From CAZLRH01 sp964562015 (GTDB taxonomy: Bacteria > Verrucomicrobiota > Verrucomicrobiia > Opitutales > JABDGR01): DNA of 44,803 nt. Position numbers and translations under genes: made by a program. Shown here piece after piece: positions 24,759-32,253 of this stretch; position 1 is the first letter of the stretch, and every line of letters begins with the position of its first letter. Location of the stretch: assembly GCA_964562015.1 (NCBI GenBank), contig CAZLRH010000027.1, positions 1-44,803 on the forward strand, written 5' to 3'. The notes under the pieces were generated by a model. That model was not told where the DNA came from and did no database searches. It was given only the letters and a program-made list of their open reading frames with translations.

Positions 24759-25970
24759 TTATTTGCCGAGCGCGTCGGAGGCCACCTGCTGGAATGTCAC
24801 GCGCATGACGGAATCGTCGGGGTTAGGGCGGATTTTGTCGCGTTGCAGCATGAGGACGTAAATCACGTCGCGCTTGGGGTCGGCCCAGCTATCAGTGCCA
24901 TAGGCACCGCCGTGGCCGAAGGAACCGGGCGACAGCACGGCGTTGCCATTGAGCGATTGCAGCACCACGCAGAAACCGAGTCCCCAAGCCATGCCGGGGC
25001 GGGTGGAAAGATCGCCCGTCTGGTTGCGAATCATTTCCGCCGCCGTCTCGGGTTTGATAATCGTTTTGCCGTTGAAGGAGCCGCCCTGGAGCATCATCTG
25101 GTAAACTTTTGCGACGTCCTCGGCGGTCGAAAACAAACCGGCGCCCCCAATGGGCGGGCGGGCTTTGTCAGTGACCGCCGCCCCATACATATAAGAGATG
25201 GTCGTGGGCTGGAGTTTGCCCGCGGAATCCGCGAGGTAGCTTGTCGCCAGGCGCGTGACATCCTCCGGTGCGACCCAGAAAGTCGTGTGCGTCATGCCGA
25301 GCGGGTCGAACAGGCGCTTTTGCATGAACGCCGCGAATGGCGTGCCGCTGACCACCTCGACGACGTGCCCGAGGATGTTCATGCCCGTCGTCGAATAACC
25401 CCAGCGCACTCCTGGTTGGGCGCGCAAGGGGCGGGTCACGGCGTCCTTGCTGATTTGTTCGAGCGTCCAATGCGGGTCGGGCAGCGAGTAGTCCCCCAGC
25501 CCGCTGGTGTGCGTGAGCAAGTCGCGCAGCGTAATGGGCCGGGTGAGCGGCGCGCCGCCGGGGCCTTTGGCGTCCTTGAATTCGGGCAAATATTTTTCCA
25601 CCGGGTCGTCGAAGGCGAGCTTGCCCTCGTCCTTCAACATCGCGATGCCGAGCGCCGTCATGGGTTTGGTCATCGAGGCGATCCAGAACAAATCGCCGGT
25701 TTCCATTTTGCGTCCGCTGGCGAGGTCGGTCGTGCCCACGGCCGTCAGGCTCAGTAATTTATCCTTGGTCGCGACCAGCATCACCGCGCCGGAGATGTTG
25801 CCGTTGTCCACATAAACCTGCATGGCCGGCGCGATGCCCGCAAAGCGCGGGTCGTTGGCCGGTTTCGCCGCAGCCGCCGGGGCCGGGGCGGCCGGGGCCA
25901 TCTGAGCCGCGTTGCATGAGGCAGCGGACAAAGCCGCCGCCAAGATCAAACCTTTGCGCCAATTATTCAT
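24759..25970 (-). CDS. Serine hydrolase of the beta-lactamase (class C) family
   Basis: A 403-aa exported protein (MNNWRKGLILAAALSAASC, possibly a lipoprotein at Cys19 although the lipobox is weak). The catalytic SxxK is SMTK in WIASMTKPMTALGIAML. The usual Tyr-x-Asn appears as WGYSTTGMNILGHVVEVV, with Thr in place of Asn. The third motif is HGGAYGTDSWADP, where KTG is replaced by HGG as in many esterases of this family. This makes an esterase or peptidase more likely than true beta-lactamase. It lies about 50 bp upstream of the SMP-30 gene on the same strand. The substrate is unknown. Confidence 0.87.
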   Translation of the reverse strand: MNNWRKGLILAAALSAASCNAAQMAPAAPAPAAAAKPANDPRFAGIAPAMQVYVDNGNISGAVMLVATKDKLLSLTAVGTTDLASGRKMETGDLFWIASMTKPMTALGIAMLKDEGKLAFDDPVEKYLPEFKDAKGPGGAPLTRPITLRDLLTHTSGLGDYSLPDPHWTLEQISKDAVTRPLRAQPGVRWGYSTTGMNILGHVVEVVSGTPFAAFMQKRLFDPLGMTHTTFWVAPEDVTRLATSYLADSAGKLQPTTISYMYGAAVTDKARPPIGGAGLFSTAEDVAKVYQMMLQGGSFNGKTIIKPETAAEMIRNQTGDLSTRPGMAWGLGFCVVLQSLNGNAVLSPGSFGHGGAYGTDSWADPKRDVIYVLMLQRDKIRPNPDDSVMRVTFQQVASDALGK

Positions 25971-26036
25971 GGGGTAAATGAATTCACCCCTACGCTATAC
26001 GAATCGGCGTCCGGCTTCCAACTGCTAAATTTCCCC

Positions 26037-27215
26037 CTACTTCCCTTTCAGGTAACCAAACAGGCCGTGCTGCTCGCTGTCCGTGCCGGCGGAGAAATAA
26101 AGCCGCTTGGCCGGGCCCGCAAAGATTTCCCAGAGGCCGGAGATTTTGACCGGGTGGCCCTTGGATTTTTCGAGCACCCCGAGATACTTCCCGGCGGTCG
26201 AGAACACGGCGATTTCGCCGTTGCCGAAGTTGCCGATCAGGATTTTGCCGCCGTCAGCGCCGAATCCCGACGGCGCCACCGCCACGCCCCACGGCGCATT
26301 CAATTGCGGGATTTTTCCGCCGGCTTTCGACCCGGAGGCGAACCGTTTGACAAACGTCCCGTCCATATGAAACACGCTGACAAAGCCGAGGCCCGCGCCG
26401 TCAAGCTCGTCGTGCTTGCTCGGGTCCTGCTTGGCGAAAGTCACAAACAACAGCGTGCCCACGGTGTGGATGTTGAACGGCGCATAACCCTTGGGTGTTT
26501 TGGGATCGACGAATTTGCCCTTCAAGCCGACACGAGCGTACGAGCCATTGAACACATCCACCACGCCATTGTGAAAATCGGTGGCATAAATGTAACTGAC
26601 GCCGTCCACGTTGCCGATGGCGAGACCCTTGTACACCGCGCCGCGCGCCGAGCCATCCGCGCGCAGGGCGGAATTCGTGCCCATCACGGAATTCCAGCCG
26701 ACGACGTACCCCTGCTCCGTGTCGAAAATGTACGTGTCGTTTTTGAAGGCGCCAGCCTGGTTGTTGTAAACCGCGCCCGTGACCGGGCCGGTGCCGGGGC
26801 CGCCCTGCCCCTGAATCTTGATGACGAGGCTGACCTTTTTGCCGTTGCCATCGTAACCCGTGGAAGTACCCGTGCCGTTGTTACCCACCCAATAAGGCAC
26901 GCCTTGCGTGTAGGCGACGCCCCAGGCGTTCACCAGATTCGGGTCGGTATGGATCGCCTTGCCGGGCTGGTCGGCCACCAAGTTCGTCTGCGTGAAAAAC
27001 GTGGCCGCGTGGGCCGGATTAAAACTGGAAGCGCCAAAACTGAAAATGAAAGCGGCCAACGCCAGCCCCGGCCACGTACGCGAAAAACGACCCAGGCCGT
27101 TTTGAATTTTCAATTTTGAATTTTGAATTCCTTCCCGGCCTCGCCCGCCGGAGCCGTGAGCAAGGCAAGGCAGGGAAACATCGACGGGGCGGGAGGTGGT
27201 GGTATTCGTCTTCAT
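26037..27215 (-). CDS. TIGR03118-like secreted protein
   Basis: A 392-aa exported protein with the TIGR03118 pattern: FTQTNLVADQPGKAIHTDP, LVNAWGVAYTQGVPYWVGN, GAVYKGLAIGNVDGVSYIYA, DFHNGVVDVFNGSYARVGL and the C-terminal LNAPWGVAVAPSGFGADGGK with SGLWEIFAGPAKRLYFSAGT. It is probably a beta-propeller of unknown role. The N-terminus is unusual: the hydrophobic signal (LALAAFIFSFGASSF) starts only after some 50 residues, and the preceding stretch contains NSKLKIQN encoded by an AT-rich repeat also found in the AraD1 gene. ATG 27215 (MKTNTTT) was chosen over 27230; the true start could be further in, after the repeat. Confidence 0.8.
   Translation of the reverse strand: MKTNTTTSRPVDVSLPCLAHGSGGRGREGIQNSKLKIQNGLGRFSRTWPGLALAAFIFSFGASSFNPAHAATFFTQTNLVADQPGKAIHTDPNLVNAWGVAYTQGVPYWVGNNGTGTSTGYDGNGKKVSLVIKIQGQGGPGTGPVTGAVYNNQAGAFKNDTYIFDTEQGYVVGWNSVMGTNSALRADGSARGAVYKGLAIGNVDGVSYIYATDFHNGVVDVFNGSYARVGLKGKFVDPKTPKGYAPFNIHTVGTLLFVTFAKQDPSKHDELDGAGLGFVSVFHMDGTFVKRFASGSKAGGKIPQLNAPWGVAVAPSGFGADGGKILIGNFGNGEIAVFSTAGKYLGVLEKSKGHPVKISGLWEIFAGPAKRLYFSAGTDSEQHGLFGYLKGK
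27099..27129. repeat. AT-rich dispersed repeat inside a coding region (copy 1)
   Basis: A run of TTTTGAATTTTCAATTTTG followed by more of the same. Read on the minus strand it encodes GIQNSKLKIQN in the pre-signal region of the TIGR03118-like protein. A 25-base core matches the copy at 31418-31442 with one mismatch, and both are in the same reading frame of their host gene. Confidence 0.7.
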
Positions 27216-27343
27216 GGGTGGGTGTCGCACGATGCGTAAATGGACTCCTATCTTATAGGATGTCTGAACCGTTGGTTTTCTTCCAGCTTTAAACGGACCC
27301 CTGCGCTTCTTTTCGCCAACGTTTTACAAGGGATGCGCCTATT

Positions 27344-28285
27344 TCACGGGAAGTTCCTCTCCCGCCCGTGGCTGAAATCCGCCCAGAGTTGGTCCGCGAC
27401 CACGTTCAGGCGCAAGGCAAAGGTGAGATAAACGAGGCCCAGGCCCGCCCAGCAAGCGTAGCCCAAATACTGGTAATTGCGGCGGATGTCCTTTTCCGTC
27501 CAGTGATAGTCCTCCATGAGTTTGTTCATGTCGCCGTTGTCGTCGTCCTCGCCGTTGATCATCGAGCCCATCGGTATGTCCTCCCGGTTGTGATACACTT
27601 CATTCCACCGGCTCGTTACGTGCAGAAAGGCGCTGGCCGCGAGGAAGAAGCAGAGGTAGCGGCACTGCCCCCATTTGAATTTGTCCGGCAGTCGTATGTA
27701 AAAAGCCGCCATCACGAGCGCGCTGAGGTAAAACTCCCCGCCCACCCCGCCGAAAGCACCCCACCAGAATTCCTGCCGCTCCTCCGGCATTCGCCATGTC
27801 AGGTAGAATTGCAGGGCTATAAGGACGACCGCGGCGACCATGGGCCAGATTTTGCGCTCCTTCCACCCGGCCACGAACAAAATGCCAAACAGCAGCAGCA
27901 GCCCAAAATAAACGAAGGACGAATACTCGGGTTCGACGGGAGTCCAGCCAAACGGCAACGGCGTGGCGCGCCGACCGCAGAGCCACGCCGCCGTCGCGTG
28001 GCCAAACTCGTGCATCCATATCTGAAAGCCGGCGAGCAAAAATGCCAGCGGGCTGTGGTTGGCCAGCCAAGCCAGCCCCAGCAGCAACGGCGGCGCGCAG
28101 AGATTGACGTACCAATTATCGAAGGCCAGCAGCGGATTGGTTTTCGCGTCGGCCTTGTCCAGCTCCGCCAGGTTGATGGGATAGTCGTCTTGCAAAAGGA
28201 AGAGATGTTCGACGATTCCACCGCCACTGGACGCGGCCCGGCTACTTGTCGCGCAAGAGCGCGGGCAGGCGCGCGGGCCGGACAT
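27344..28285 (-). CDS. Polytopic membrane protein with HExxH (M50-like metalloprotease)
   Basis: About 313 residues with seven or so membrane segments. The motif FQIWMHEFGHATAAWLCGRR carries an HEFGH zinc site inside a hydrophobic helix, as in site-2 protease (M50) enzymes; a candidate third ligand Asp was not identified with certainty. Later segments include FVYFGLLLLFGILFVAGW and FYLSALVMAAFYIRLP, then a soluble acidic loop (SMINGEDDDNGDMNKLMEDY) before a final membrane helix. The start is uncertain: ATG 28285 overlaps the aldehyde dehydrogenase gene by 44 bp, and a TTG at 28195 is possible. It is the last gene of the sugar-acid operon. Function unknown. Confidence 0.72.
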   Translation of the reverse strand: MSGPRACPRSCATSSRAASSGGGIVEHLFLLQDDYPINLAELDKADAKTNPLLAFDNWYVNLCAPPLLLGLAWLANHSPLAFLLAGFQIWMHEFGHATAAWLCGRRATPLPFGWTPVEPEYSSFVYFGLLLLFGILFVAGWKERKIWPMVAAVVLIALQFYLTWRMPEERQEFWWGAFGGVGGEFYLSALVMAAFYIRLPDKFKWGQCRYLCFFLAASAFLHVTSRWNEVYHNREDIPMGSMINGEDDDNGDMNKLMEDYHWTEKDIRRNYQYLGYACWAGLGLVYLTFALRLNVVADQLWADFSHGRERNFP

Positions 28286-29762
28286 TATCGTAGCAGACGA
28301 GCGCGCCGAAGCGGCGCATGGCGGCCGGGAGGCCGACGGCGGTGAAGCCGGAATGACCCGTCGCCGGGTATGGTCCGCCATGCACCATCGCGGGGCTGAC
28401 CGCCACGCCCGTGGGCATCTTGTCGTTCAACAAGCGGCCGACCTTGACGCGCATGACCGCCGCCAAATCGTCGTAAAGTTTATCATCGGAGCCGGCGGTA
28501 TCCGTATAAATGCAACCGGTGAGATTGCCTTCGAGGGTTTCAAGCACGCGGCGGGCCTCGACGGCGTCGCGGGCCACCACGACGAGGGAGACGTTGCCGA
28601 AGGCTTCCGTCTGCAATTTTTCCGGCGCCGCGAGAAAAGCCGCGGCATCAGTGCGCAGCAGCGTGTTCGCAAACCGGTAGCCCGGCGCGGGCAGGGCCTG
28701 GCCGCCGCAAAGCACTTGCGCGCCCGCCTGCCGCAGGGTCTCGACGCTAGCCGTGAGCGAGCGCCCGACCGCCGCCGACAACAAGGGCGCGACCGGCGCT
28801 TTTTCAAAACGCTCCTTCACTTGCGTGATAAAAGTCTCCGCCGCGCTGCCTGCCAGAAGGAGGACGAGGCCGGGATTCGTGCAAAACTGCCCGGAACCCA
28901 GCAGGCAACTGCCGGAAAATTCCTCGGCGATTTTCGCGCCGCGCTCCGCCAGCGCCCCGGGCAGAATGGCGACGGGATTGATGCTCGAAAGCTCAAGGTA
29001 AATGGGTTTGCCTGCGAGGTCCGCCGCCGTTTTCAACTGCAAGCCCGCGCCCCGGCTGCCGGTGTACGCGGTCGCGCCGAGACGATGATCCGACACCAGG
29101 CGCACGCCGTCCGAGTGATGCAGGCGGTAGAGCAACTGCACCGTGGCCGGCGGCAGGCCGGTGTCGCCGAGGGCCGCAAATGCTTCCTCCGCCAGCAGCC
29201 GGGTGGTACCGGGGTGCGAGGAATTGGCCTTGGCGATGACGGGATTGCCGGCGGCGATGGCCGCGGCAAAGTCGCCTCCCGCCACGCTGTTGAACGCGAA
29301 GGGAAAATTATTCGGGCCAAAGACCGCGACCGGTCCGATGGACATGTAACACGAGCGAATGTTCAGCTTCGCATCAATGGTCGGCAGCGCCCAGGCGCCA
29401 CTCAAAGCGCAGACGGCGGCCTGGCGCAACTGGCCGGTCGTGCGCGGCAGTTCCACGTCGGCGAGACGCGGGGCCTTCGCCAAGCCGGATTCGAGATGGG
29501 CCATCTCAACGAGCTCGGCGGCGCGGGCCTCGAGGCGTTCGGCGAAACGCGTGAGATATTTCGCAAATTGCTCGGGCGGCGTGGCGCGCAAGGCCGGCAT
29601 GAGGGCATCGGCGGCGGCGAGCGCGGCCTCGGCATCGTCCCAATGGCTCACGGGAAATTCGCCGGGCAGCATTTCGCCGGTGGCGGGATTTTCGCCGCGA
29701 AAAACACCGGCGGAGCGGGCAGGTCGCCATTGTCCGGCGATGAGTACGGGATGAGCAGGCAT
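28242..29762 (-). CDS. Aldehyde dehydrogenase, 2,5-dioxovalerate (ketoglutarate semialdehyde) type
   Basis: A 506-aa NAD(P)-dependent dehydrogenase. Visible parts are the N-terminal FRGENPATGEMLPGEFPV, the cofactor segment GPVAVFGPNNFPFAFNSVAG, KANSSHPGTTRLLAEEAFAA, TGSRGAGLQLKTAA, the general-base Glu in YLELSSINPVAILP and the catalytic Cys in GSGQFCTNPGLVLLL. The LELSSINP and GQFCTNPG forms are typical of the ketoglutarate semialdehyde dehydrogenase branch. It would oxidise 2,5-dioxopentanoate to 2-oxoglutarate, the last step of non-phosphorylating pentose or hexarate catabolism. It follows the GarR-like gene by 15 bp. Neighbouring AraD1 and dehydratase genes support this. Confidence 0.9.
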   Translation of the reverse strand: MPAHPVLIAGQWRPARSAGVFRGENPATGEMLPGEFPVSHWDDAEAALAAADALMPALRATPPEQFAKYLTRFAERLEARAAELVEMAHLESGLAKAPRLADVELPRTTGQLRQAAVCALSGAWALPTIDAKLNIRSCYMSIGPVAVFGPNNFPFAFNSVAGGDFAAAIAAGNPVIAKANSSHPGTTRLLAEEAFAALGDTGLPPATVQLLYRLHHSDGVRLVSDHRLGATAYTGSRGAGLQLKTAADLAGKPIYLELSSINPVAILPGALAERGAKIAEEFSGSCLLGSGQFCTNPGLVLLLAGSAAETFITQVKERFEKAPVAPLLSAAVGRSLTASVETLRQAGAQVLCGGQALPAPGYRFANTLLRTDAAAFLAAPEKLQTEAFGNVSLVVVARDAVEARRVLETLEGNLTGCIYTDTAGSDDKLYDDLAAVMRVKVGRLLNDKMPTGVAVSPAMVHGGPYPATGHSGFTAVGLPAAMRRFGALVCYDNVRPARLPALLRDK

Positions 29763-29777
29763 AAAGGTCGGAGAATA

Positions 29778-30650
29778 CTACCGTTTGCGCAAAAGTTCAA
29801 CCACCGCCGCCATGTCGAGATCACCCTGGCCGGCCGCCACGGCTTTTTGCAATACCTCAACCGCCGCCGCCGCCGTGGCGAGCGGGACGCCATGGCTCGC
29901 GCCTTCCGCGACCGCGTAGCGCAGGTCTTTCGTCAGATGTTTAAGCATGAAATTCGGCGTGTAGTCGGGCGTGGTCATGCGCGCAGACACGACCTTCACC
30001 AGCGGGCTGCCCGGCGCACCGCCGACCAGAATCTCCAGCGCCTTGGCGCGGTCGAGCCCGCTGCGTTCGATGAACGCCAGCGCCTCCGCCAGCGCCACTA
30101 CTTGCACGCCACACATGAAGTTGTTGATGAGTTTGAGCAGCGCTCCGCTGCCCACCGGACCGAGGTGCGTGATGGTCTTGCTCATCACCGCCAGCGCGGG
30201 CCGCACTTTTTCCAACACCGCCGCCGAACCGCCGACGAGAAAAGTCAGTTCGCCGTTCGCCGCATGCGGCTTGGTGCCGGTGACGGGTACGTCGAGAAAT
30301 TCGCAGCCGTGTTTCGCCGCGGCCTCGGCGAGTTCCCGCACCCAGCCGACGGAAAGCGTGCTGGAGTCGAGCAGGATCGCGCCTTTCGGAGCACCGGCGA
30401 GCGCACCATTTTCACCGAGCCACAGGGCGCGCGACGCGGTGTCGTCCGCCACCATGCAGATGACAATTTCGGCGTTCGCGGCGGCTGCGCGCGGCGAAGC
30501 GGCCAGCTTGGCGCCCTCGGCCACCAGCGGCGCAGCGCGGTCGGGATTGCGATTATAAACGGTCAGCGGAAAACCGGCGCCCAGGAGCCGGCGGGCCATG
30601 CCGCCGCCCATGATGCCGAGACCAAGGAATGCAACGCGTGGCTTGGACAT
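29778..30650 (-). CDS. NAD(P)-dependent beta-hydroxyacid dehydrogenase (GarR/3-HIBDH-like)
   Basis: A 290-aa enzyme of the family that holds tartronate-semialdehyde reductase and 3-hydroxyisobutyrate dehydrogenase. The N-terminal Rossmann motif is VAFLGLGIMGGGMARRLLGA. Then come VYNRNPDRAAPLV, the substrate loop DVPVTGTKPHAANGELTFLVGG, shortened here to DVPVTGTKPHAANGELTF, and the catalytic Lys region GSGALLKLINNFMCGVQVV. The C-terminal half is alpha-helical with LTKDLRYAVAEGASHGVPL. It would reduce a small aldehyde-acid with NAD(P)H. In this operon it may act on a side product or semialdehyde of the sugar-acid route. It lies 15 bp upstream of the aldehyde dehydrogenase gene. Confidence 0.9.
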   Translation of the reverse strand: MSKPRVAFLGLGIMGGGMARRLLGAGFPLTVYNRNPDRAAPLVAEGAKLAASPRAAAANAEIVICMVADDTASRALWLGENGALAGAPKGAILLDSSTLSVGWVRELAEAAAKHGCEFLDVPVTGTKPHAANGELTFLVGGSAAVLEKVRPALAVMSKTITHLGPVGSGALLKLINNFMCGVQVVALAEALAFIERSGLDRAKALEILVGGAPGSPLVKVVSARMTTPDYTPNFMLKHLTKDLRYAVAEGASHGVPLATAAAAVEVLQKAVAAGQGDLDMAAVVELLRKR

Positions 30651-30732
30651 GGAAAAGGAGTTTCTAGAGAAATGGGATAGAAATTACAAAAGGAATCAGG
30701 GGATTCCCCACACCGCAGGGAAATTAATAGCA

Positions 30733-31770
30733 TTAACCGAGATTTTTCACCGTGGCCAGAACCGGCGGGGGCGGCGCGACCTTGAGCGGATTGCGCAACG
30801 GGCGGCCAAAGTCCTTAAAGCTAATTTCCATGACATCGCCGTCGGCCAGCGCCACGCCCGCGCCAAAACTCAGGCTGTGCGCGCCGTAGAAATGCACGTG
30901 CACGTCGCCAGGGCGGCGGTGCGCCTCGTACTTGAAATGATGATGCTCGAGATTCTGGAGGCTGTGGGACATCTCGGCCTCGCCGGTGGCGATGTCCTTG
31001 GCCCATACCTCGCGGCCCGCGCGCACGATTTTCACGCGGCCCGGCACGGATTGAAAATCCGCCCCGAGCACCAATTCCGGCCCCACGGAACAAGTGCGCA
31101 TTTTCGAGGCGGCCAGATTCAGATAATTCTTCTTTTCAAAAACGTGATCGGAAAACTCGTTGCCGATGGCAAAACCCACGCGATACGGCGTGCCGTCCGG
31201 CCCGATGAGATAGAGCCCGGCGATTTCCGCCTCCTCGCCGCCGTCATCGGCATAGGCGGGCACGAGCAGCGGTGCGCCCGGCGCGCAGAGGATGGCGCCA
31301 TTGCCCTTGTAGAACCACTCCGGCGCCGCGCCGATTTGCCCGGCGGCCGGCCGGCCACCCGCCAAACCGAGCTGAAACATTTTCATCGAATCAGTCAATT
31401 CGGCCTCGGGTTTGGCATTTTGAATTTTCACTTTTGAATTTTCCACCCCATGCATCGCCTGCCGGTCCTTGGCACTGCCCAGATGCGTGAGCCCCGTGCC
31501 GGAGACCAGGCAGCGCGCGGGCTCGTCCGGGTGATCCAACGGAGGCAACAATTTCCATTCGGACGTGCCAGCGTAAATGGCGTCGTAGTCAAGGGCCTCG
31601 CTGGTGGCGTGGCGCGTGGCCAGGGCGCTGAGCGGCTCGTTTTTCTTGAGGGCCGTTTGGGCCAGCGCGTACACGGTCGGAAACAACGGCGCGAGCAAAC
31701 GCACGCGCGGCTCCTCCACCAGCGCCACGCGGCGCACGGAACCCTTTTGGAGTTGGACAAGGCGGGGCAT
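30733..31770 (-). CDS. AraD1-type fumarylacetoacetate-hydrolase-fold dehydratase
   Basis: A 345-aa FAH-fold protein. FAH marks are EWFYKGNGAILCAPGAPL, the metal-binding GGEEAEIAGLYLIGPDG (acidic pair) and YRVGFAIGNEFSDHVFEKKN. AraD1 marks are LVSGTGLTHLGSAKDRQAMH and DSMKMFQLGLAGGRPAAGQ. AraD1-like enzymes are linked to 2-keto-3-deoxy-L-arabonate dehydration to 2,5-dioxovalerate. An AT-rich repeat inserts the residues NSKVKIQNA in a loop between these AraD1 motifs (31418-31442), still in frame. The gene precedes GarR-like and dehydrogenase genes, a logical substrate order. Start ATG 31770; the DUF2442 stop is 12 bp upstream. Confidence 0.87.
   Translation of the reverse strand: MPRLVQLQKGSVRRVALVEEPRVRLLAPLFPTVYALAQTALKKNEPLSALATRHATSEALDYDAIYAGTSEWKLLPPLDHPDEPARCLVSGTGLTHLGSAKDRQAMHGVENSKVKIQNAKPEAELTDSMKMFQLGLAGGRPAAGQIGAAPEWFYKGNGAILCAPGAPLLVPAYADDGGEEAEIAGLYLIGPDGTPYRVGFAIGNEFSDHVFEKKNYLNLAASKMRTCSVGPELVLGADFQSVPGRVKIVRAGREVWAKDIATGEAEMSHSLQNLEHHHFKYEAHRRPGDVHVHFYGAHSLSFGAGVALADGDVMEISFKDFGRPLRNPLKVAPPPPVLATVKNLG
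31418..31442. repeat. AT-rich dispersed repeat inside a coding region (copy 2)
   Basis: TTTTGAATTTTCACTTTTG followed by AATTTT, inside the AraD1 gene. On the minus strand it reads ENSKVKIQN. It matches the copy at 27099 with one mismatch over 25 bases and in the same protein frame, so it adds residues without disrupting its host. Confidence 0.7.
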
Positions 31771-31782
31771 GGAAAATTCTAC

Positions 31783-32031
31783 TTATCCCAAACGCCCCTC
31801 CAGGATGCCCTGGACCGAAAGATCTTCATTAAGATCGGGCCAGTGCAGACCGGTGCCGTCACAGATCAATTCAATATTAGCGAGGTGGGGAATGGTGGCG
31901 CGGCGGAGGCGGCGGTTCTTTGCGGCCGGAAAACGGATCTCACGCTCATCCGCCAGCCGAATGCAAACGATGCGGCCTTCGACCCATGCCTTGGTGGCTT
32001 GGATTTCCAGTTCAATGAGGGAAGGCTTCAT
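31783..32031 (-). CDS. DUF2442 family small protein
   Basis: An 82-aa protein (MKPSLIELEIQATKAWVEGR). The DUF2442 pattern appears as VCIRLADEREIRFPAAKN, then LRRATIPHLANIELICDGTG and the closing LHWPDLNEDLSVQGILEGR with the conserved W-P-D-L-x-E-D-L. These proteins are often found next to DUF4160 proteins, in a pair resembling a toxin-antitoxin module, though function is not proven. Here its ATG lies inside the end of the DUF4160 frame (20-bp overlap), and that frame is broken by a stop codon. It lies 12 bp before AraD1, so it is co-transcribed with the sugar-acid genes. Confidence 0.83.
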   Translation of the reverse strand: MKPSLIELEIQATKAWVEGRIVCIRLADEREIRFPAAKNRRLRRATIPHLANIELICDGTGLHWPDLNEDLSVQGILEGRLG

Positions 32032-32248
32032 GCCAGCGAGTTAATATCAACTTGCGTCGTTCTGCAATCAGTTCTTCGGCGCGGGCGATTTCTGGAGTCT
32101 TGAGTCCCTTGGCCTACACGAGTTCCAGTGGCTCGATCCAAAACTTGGCGAATCCACCGCCCCGCCGGACATGCACATGCACCGGCTCGTGGCCCTCATT
32201 CGCGTAAAAGAAAACCACATAGTCCTCAATTCGAAAAATTTCCGGCAT
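32012..32248 (-). pseudogene. DUF4160 family gene with an internal TAG stop
   Basis: Reading the minus strand from ATG 32248 gives MPEIFRIEDYVVFFYANEGH, then EPVHVHVRRGGGFAKFWIEP, LELV, then TAG (32114-32116), and on in the same frame AKGLKTPEIARAEELIAERR and KLILTRWHEAFPH before TGA at 32012. Both halves match DUF4160: the HVHV and AKFW motifs before the stop, and the LKTPEI...WHE end after it. In the family a residue, often Tyr or Asn, sits where TAG lies, so a single point change explains the break. If translated only to codon 44, the product would lack the helical end. Either a decayed gene or a sequencing error. Confidence 0.83.
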
Positions 32249-32253
32249 AGTTT

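Noticed and set aside
24759..25970. A true beta-lactamase resistance gene
   Set aside because: The KTG motif is replaced by HGG and the YxN Asn by Thr; these fit esterase-like members of the family.
28353..30680. A 775-codon plus-strand frame
   Set aside because: It runs antisense through the aldehyde dehydrogenase and GarR-like genes, both clearly recognised, and is Arg/Gly-rich without motifs.
32114..32116. The TAG in the DUF4160 frame as a recoded codon (pyrrolysine)
   Set aside because: No pyl genes are seen and nothing in the family calls for it; a simple nonsense change or read error is far more likely.
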